From Tunturiibacter empetritectus (GTDB lineage: Bacteria; Acidobacteriota; Terriglobia; Terriglobales; Acidobacteriaceae): a DNA stretch of 64,000 bases. The DNA lies in the NCBI RefSeq assembly GCF_013410875.1, contig NZ_JACCCU010000001.1, positions 2,046,001 through 2,110,000 of the forward strand, given 5' to 3'. The notes under the pieces are model-generated. The model searched no databases. It was not told the origin of the DNA and was given only the letters and a program-made list of their open reading frames with translations. Positions 63,422 to 64,000 of this stretch are shown piece after piece; the stretch's first letter is position 1; the number at the start of each line of letters is the position of its first letter. Made by a program: the position numbers and the translations under genes.

Positions 63422-64000
63422 TTAGAGTTCCTCGTCAGGGAACGGCAATTCGAGCGTTGCGCCTTTTCTTGGATGCACACGGTCGACCATCTTGACAAAA
63501 CGGTTCCATCCAAATCCGCTAGATATCGCTAGGCGCTGAAACATTACCAGCGAGTACAAGTGCTGAGCCAACATTGGATCGCCAATTTCGGCTGTTAGCC
63601 ATTGATGGTTCTTGGCAGGACGCCAGCCCTTTTCGTTCTTAGGGTTCTTCTCCTCAAGTGCCTTGCGAAGCCCCGGCGCGATCCGCTCGTAAACCAGCCC
63701 GTTTGTGTAGTGAGCTACCACGCTGTATCTATTCTTAGACATTCCCGGCCACGGCCAATTCTTGAGCTTATAGATGTTTTCATAGAATTCATCGGGAAAC
63801 TTTTTCGCCCAAGCAGCTAACTCTTTAGCCACTATCTTTTCGAGGTATGCTTGCAGCGCATCCCTGGGACGCACCTCCTGATAACCAGTTGCCTCGTCAA
63901 CCAAAGCGATGATTCCGATGTGTGCTAAGCCGCGCATGAGTATGTCGCAAGCGAGAACGATGTGCTCGTATCGCTTTGGGACCGCCTTCCCAATCGATAG
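63422..64000 (-). CDS. P63C-domain protein, 5' part cut by window edge
   Basis: At least 193 residues; the frame is still open at the right edge (KRYEHIVLACDIL leads into RGLAHIGIIALVDEATGYQ), so the ATG at 63937 is internal. The KELAAWAKKFPDEFYENIYK and KGWRPAKNHQWLTAEIG segments match the P63C domain, known from phage and plasmid-borne bacterial proteins of unknown function. It suggests mobile DNA beyond the edge. Codon use differs from the core genes. Confidence 0.75.
   Translation of the reverse strand, partial: LSIGKAVPKRYEHIVLACDILMRGLAHIGIIALVDEATGYQEVRPRDALQAYLEKIVAKELAAWAKKFPDEFYENIYKLKNWPWPGMSKNRYSVVAHYTNGLVYERIAPGLRKALEEKNPKNEKGWRPAKNHQWLTAEIGDPMLAQHLYSLVMFQRLAISSGFGWNRFVKMVDRVHPRKGATLELPFPDEEL

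Overview
The window reads as chromosomal DNA of an Acidobacteriota species, probably class Terriglobia (Acidobacteriaceae). This is an inference. It rests on high GC with strongly C-biased third codon positions, a hopanoid gene set (HpnC, HpnD, HpnE, HpnJ), tandem DUF507 genes, a fused UdgX protein and many secreted proteins of unknown function. I see no ribosomal RNA, CRISPR array, insertion sequence or complete prophage. About 57 protein genes (one frameshifted, one cut by the right edge) and two tRNA genes are supported.

Layout. 0.3-7 kb: DNA polymerase III delta-prime-like protein, the tRNA threonylcarbamoyl enzyme TsaC/Sua5, a CYTH phosphatase, two TonB-domain proteins and a chemotaxis receptor. 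7.3-13.8 kb: ileS, lspA and uvrA, co-oriented and tightly spaced. 13.9-19.4 kb: an accessory stretch with an ASCH protein, a large secreted protein, a RibD/DHFR-like reductase, an unknown protein and an acyltransferase. 19.8-26 kb: secreted TPR and small unknown proteins, a SprT-like protease gene without a standard start codon, aquaporin, lgt and hpt. 26-32.4 kb: a secreted propeller protein, a luciferase-like monooxygenase, a radical-SAM/UdgX DNA-repair pair and deoC. 32.5-44 kb: a GAF-GAF-PP2C phosphatase, a DUF2076 protein, a secreted protein, aroA, a glycosyltransferase, a bifunctional nuclease with miaB, and a membrane glycosyltransferase-like protein. 44.3-48 kb: two tRNA-Glu genes, two DUF507 genes, a thioredoxin-like ferredoxin, a small acidic protein and recJ. 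48-51.7 kb: adaptor, TPR protein and TolC. 51.8-60.5 kb: lipid region with hpnJ, two small SMR-like membrane proteins, the operon ADH-hpnC-hpnD-hpnE and the divergent mlaE-mlaF pair. 60.6-64 kb: a frameshifted MBL-fold gene, a flavin reductase, a small Cys/His protein and a P63C-domain gene running off the edge.

How the parts fit. Between 51.8 and 60.5 kb HpnC, HpnD and HpnE should turn farnesyl diphosphate into squalene. HpnJ modifies the hopanoid side chain, and MlaE-MlaF is a lipid ABC transporter core, so the region looks devoted to making and moving envelope lipids. The radical-SAM/UdgX pair followed by deoC links uracil-DNA handling to deoxyribose salvage.

Most notable: a four-copy intergenic repeat whose hairpin stem differs between copies yet stays fully paired; a CTG-initiated SprT candidate; the radical-SAM/UdgX pair; a single-base frameshift in the MBL gene; and several genes with a TANNNT box exactly six bases before the start codon, suggesting leaderless mRNAs.
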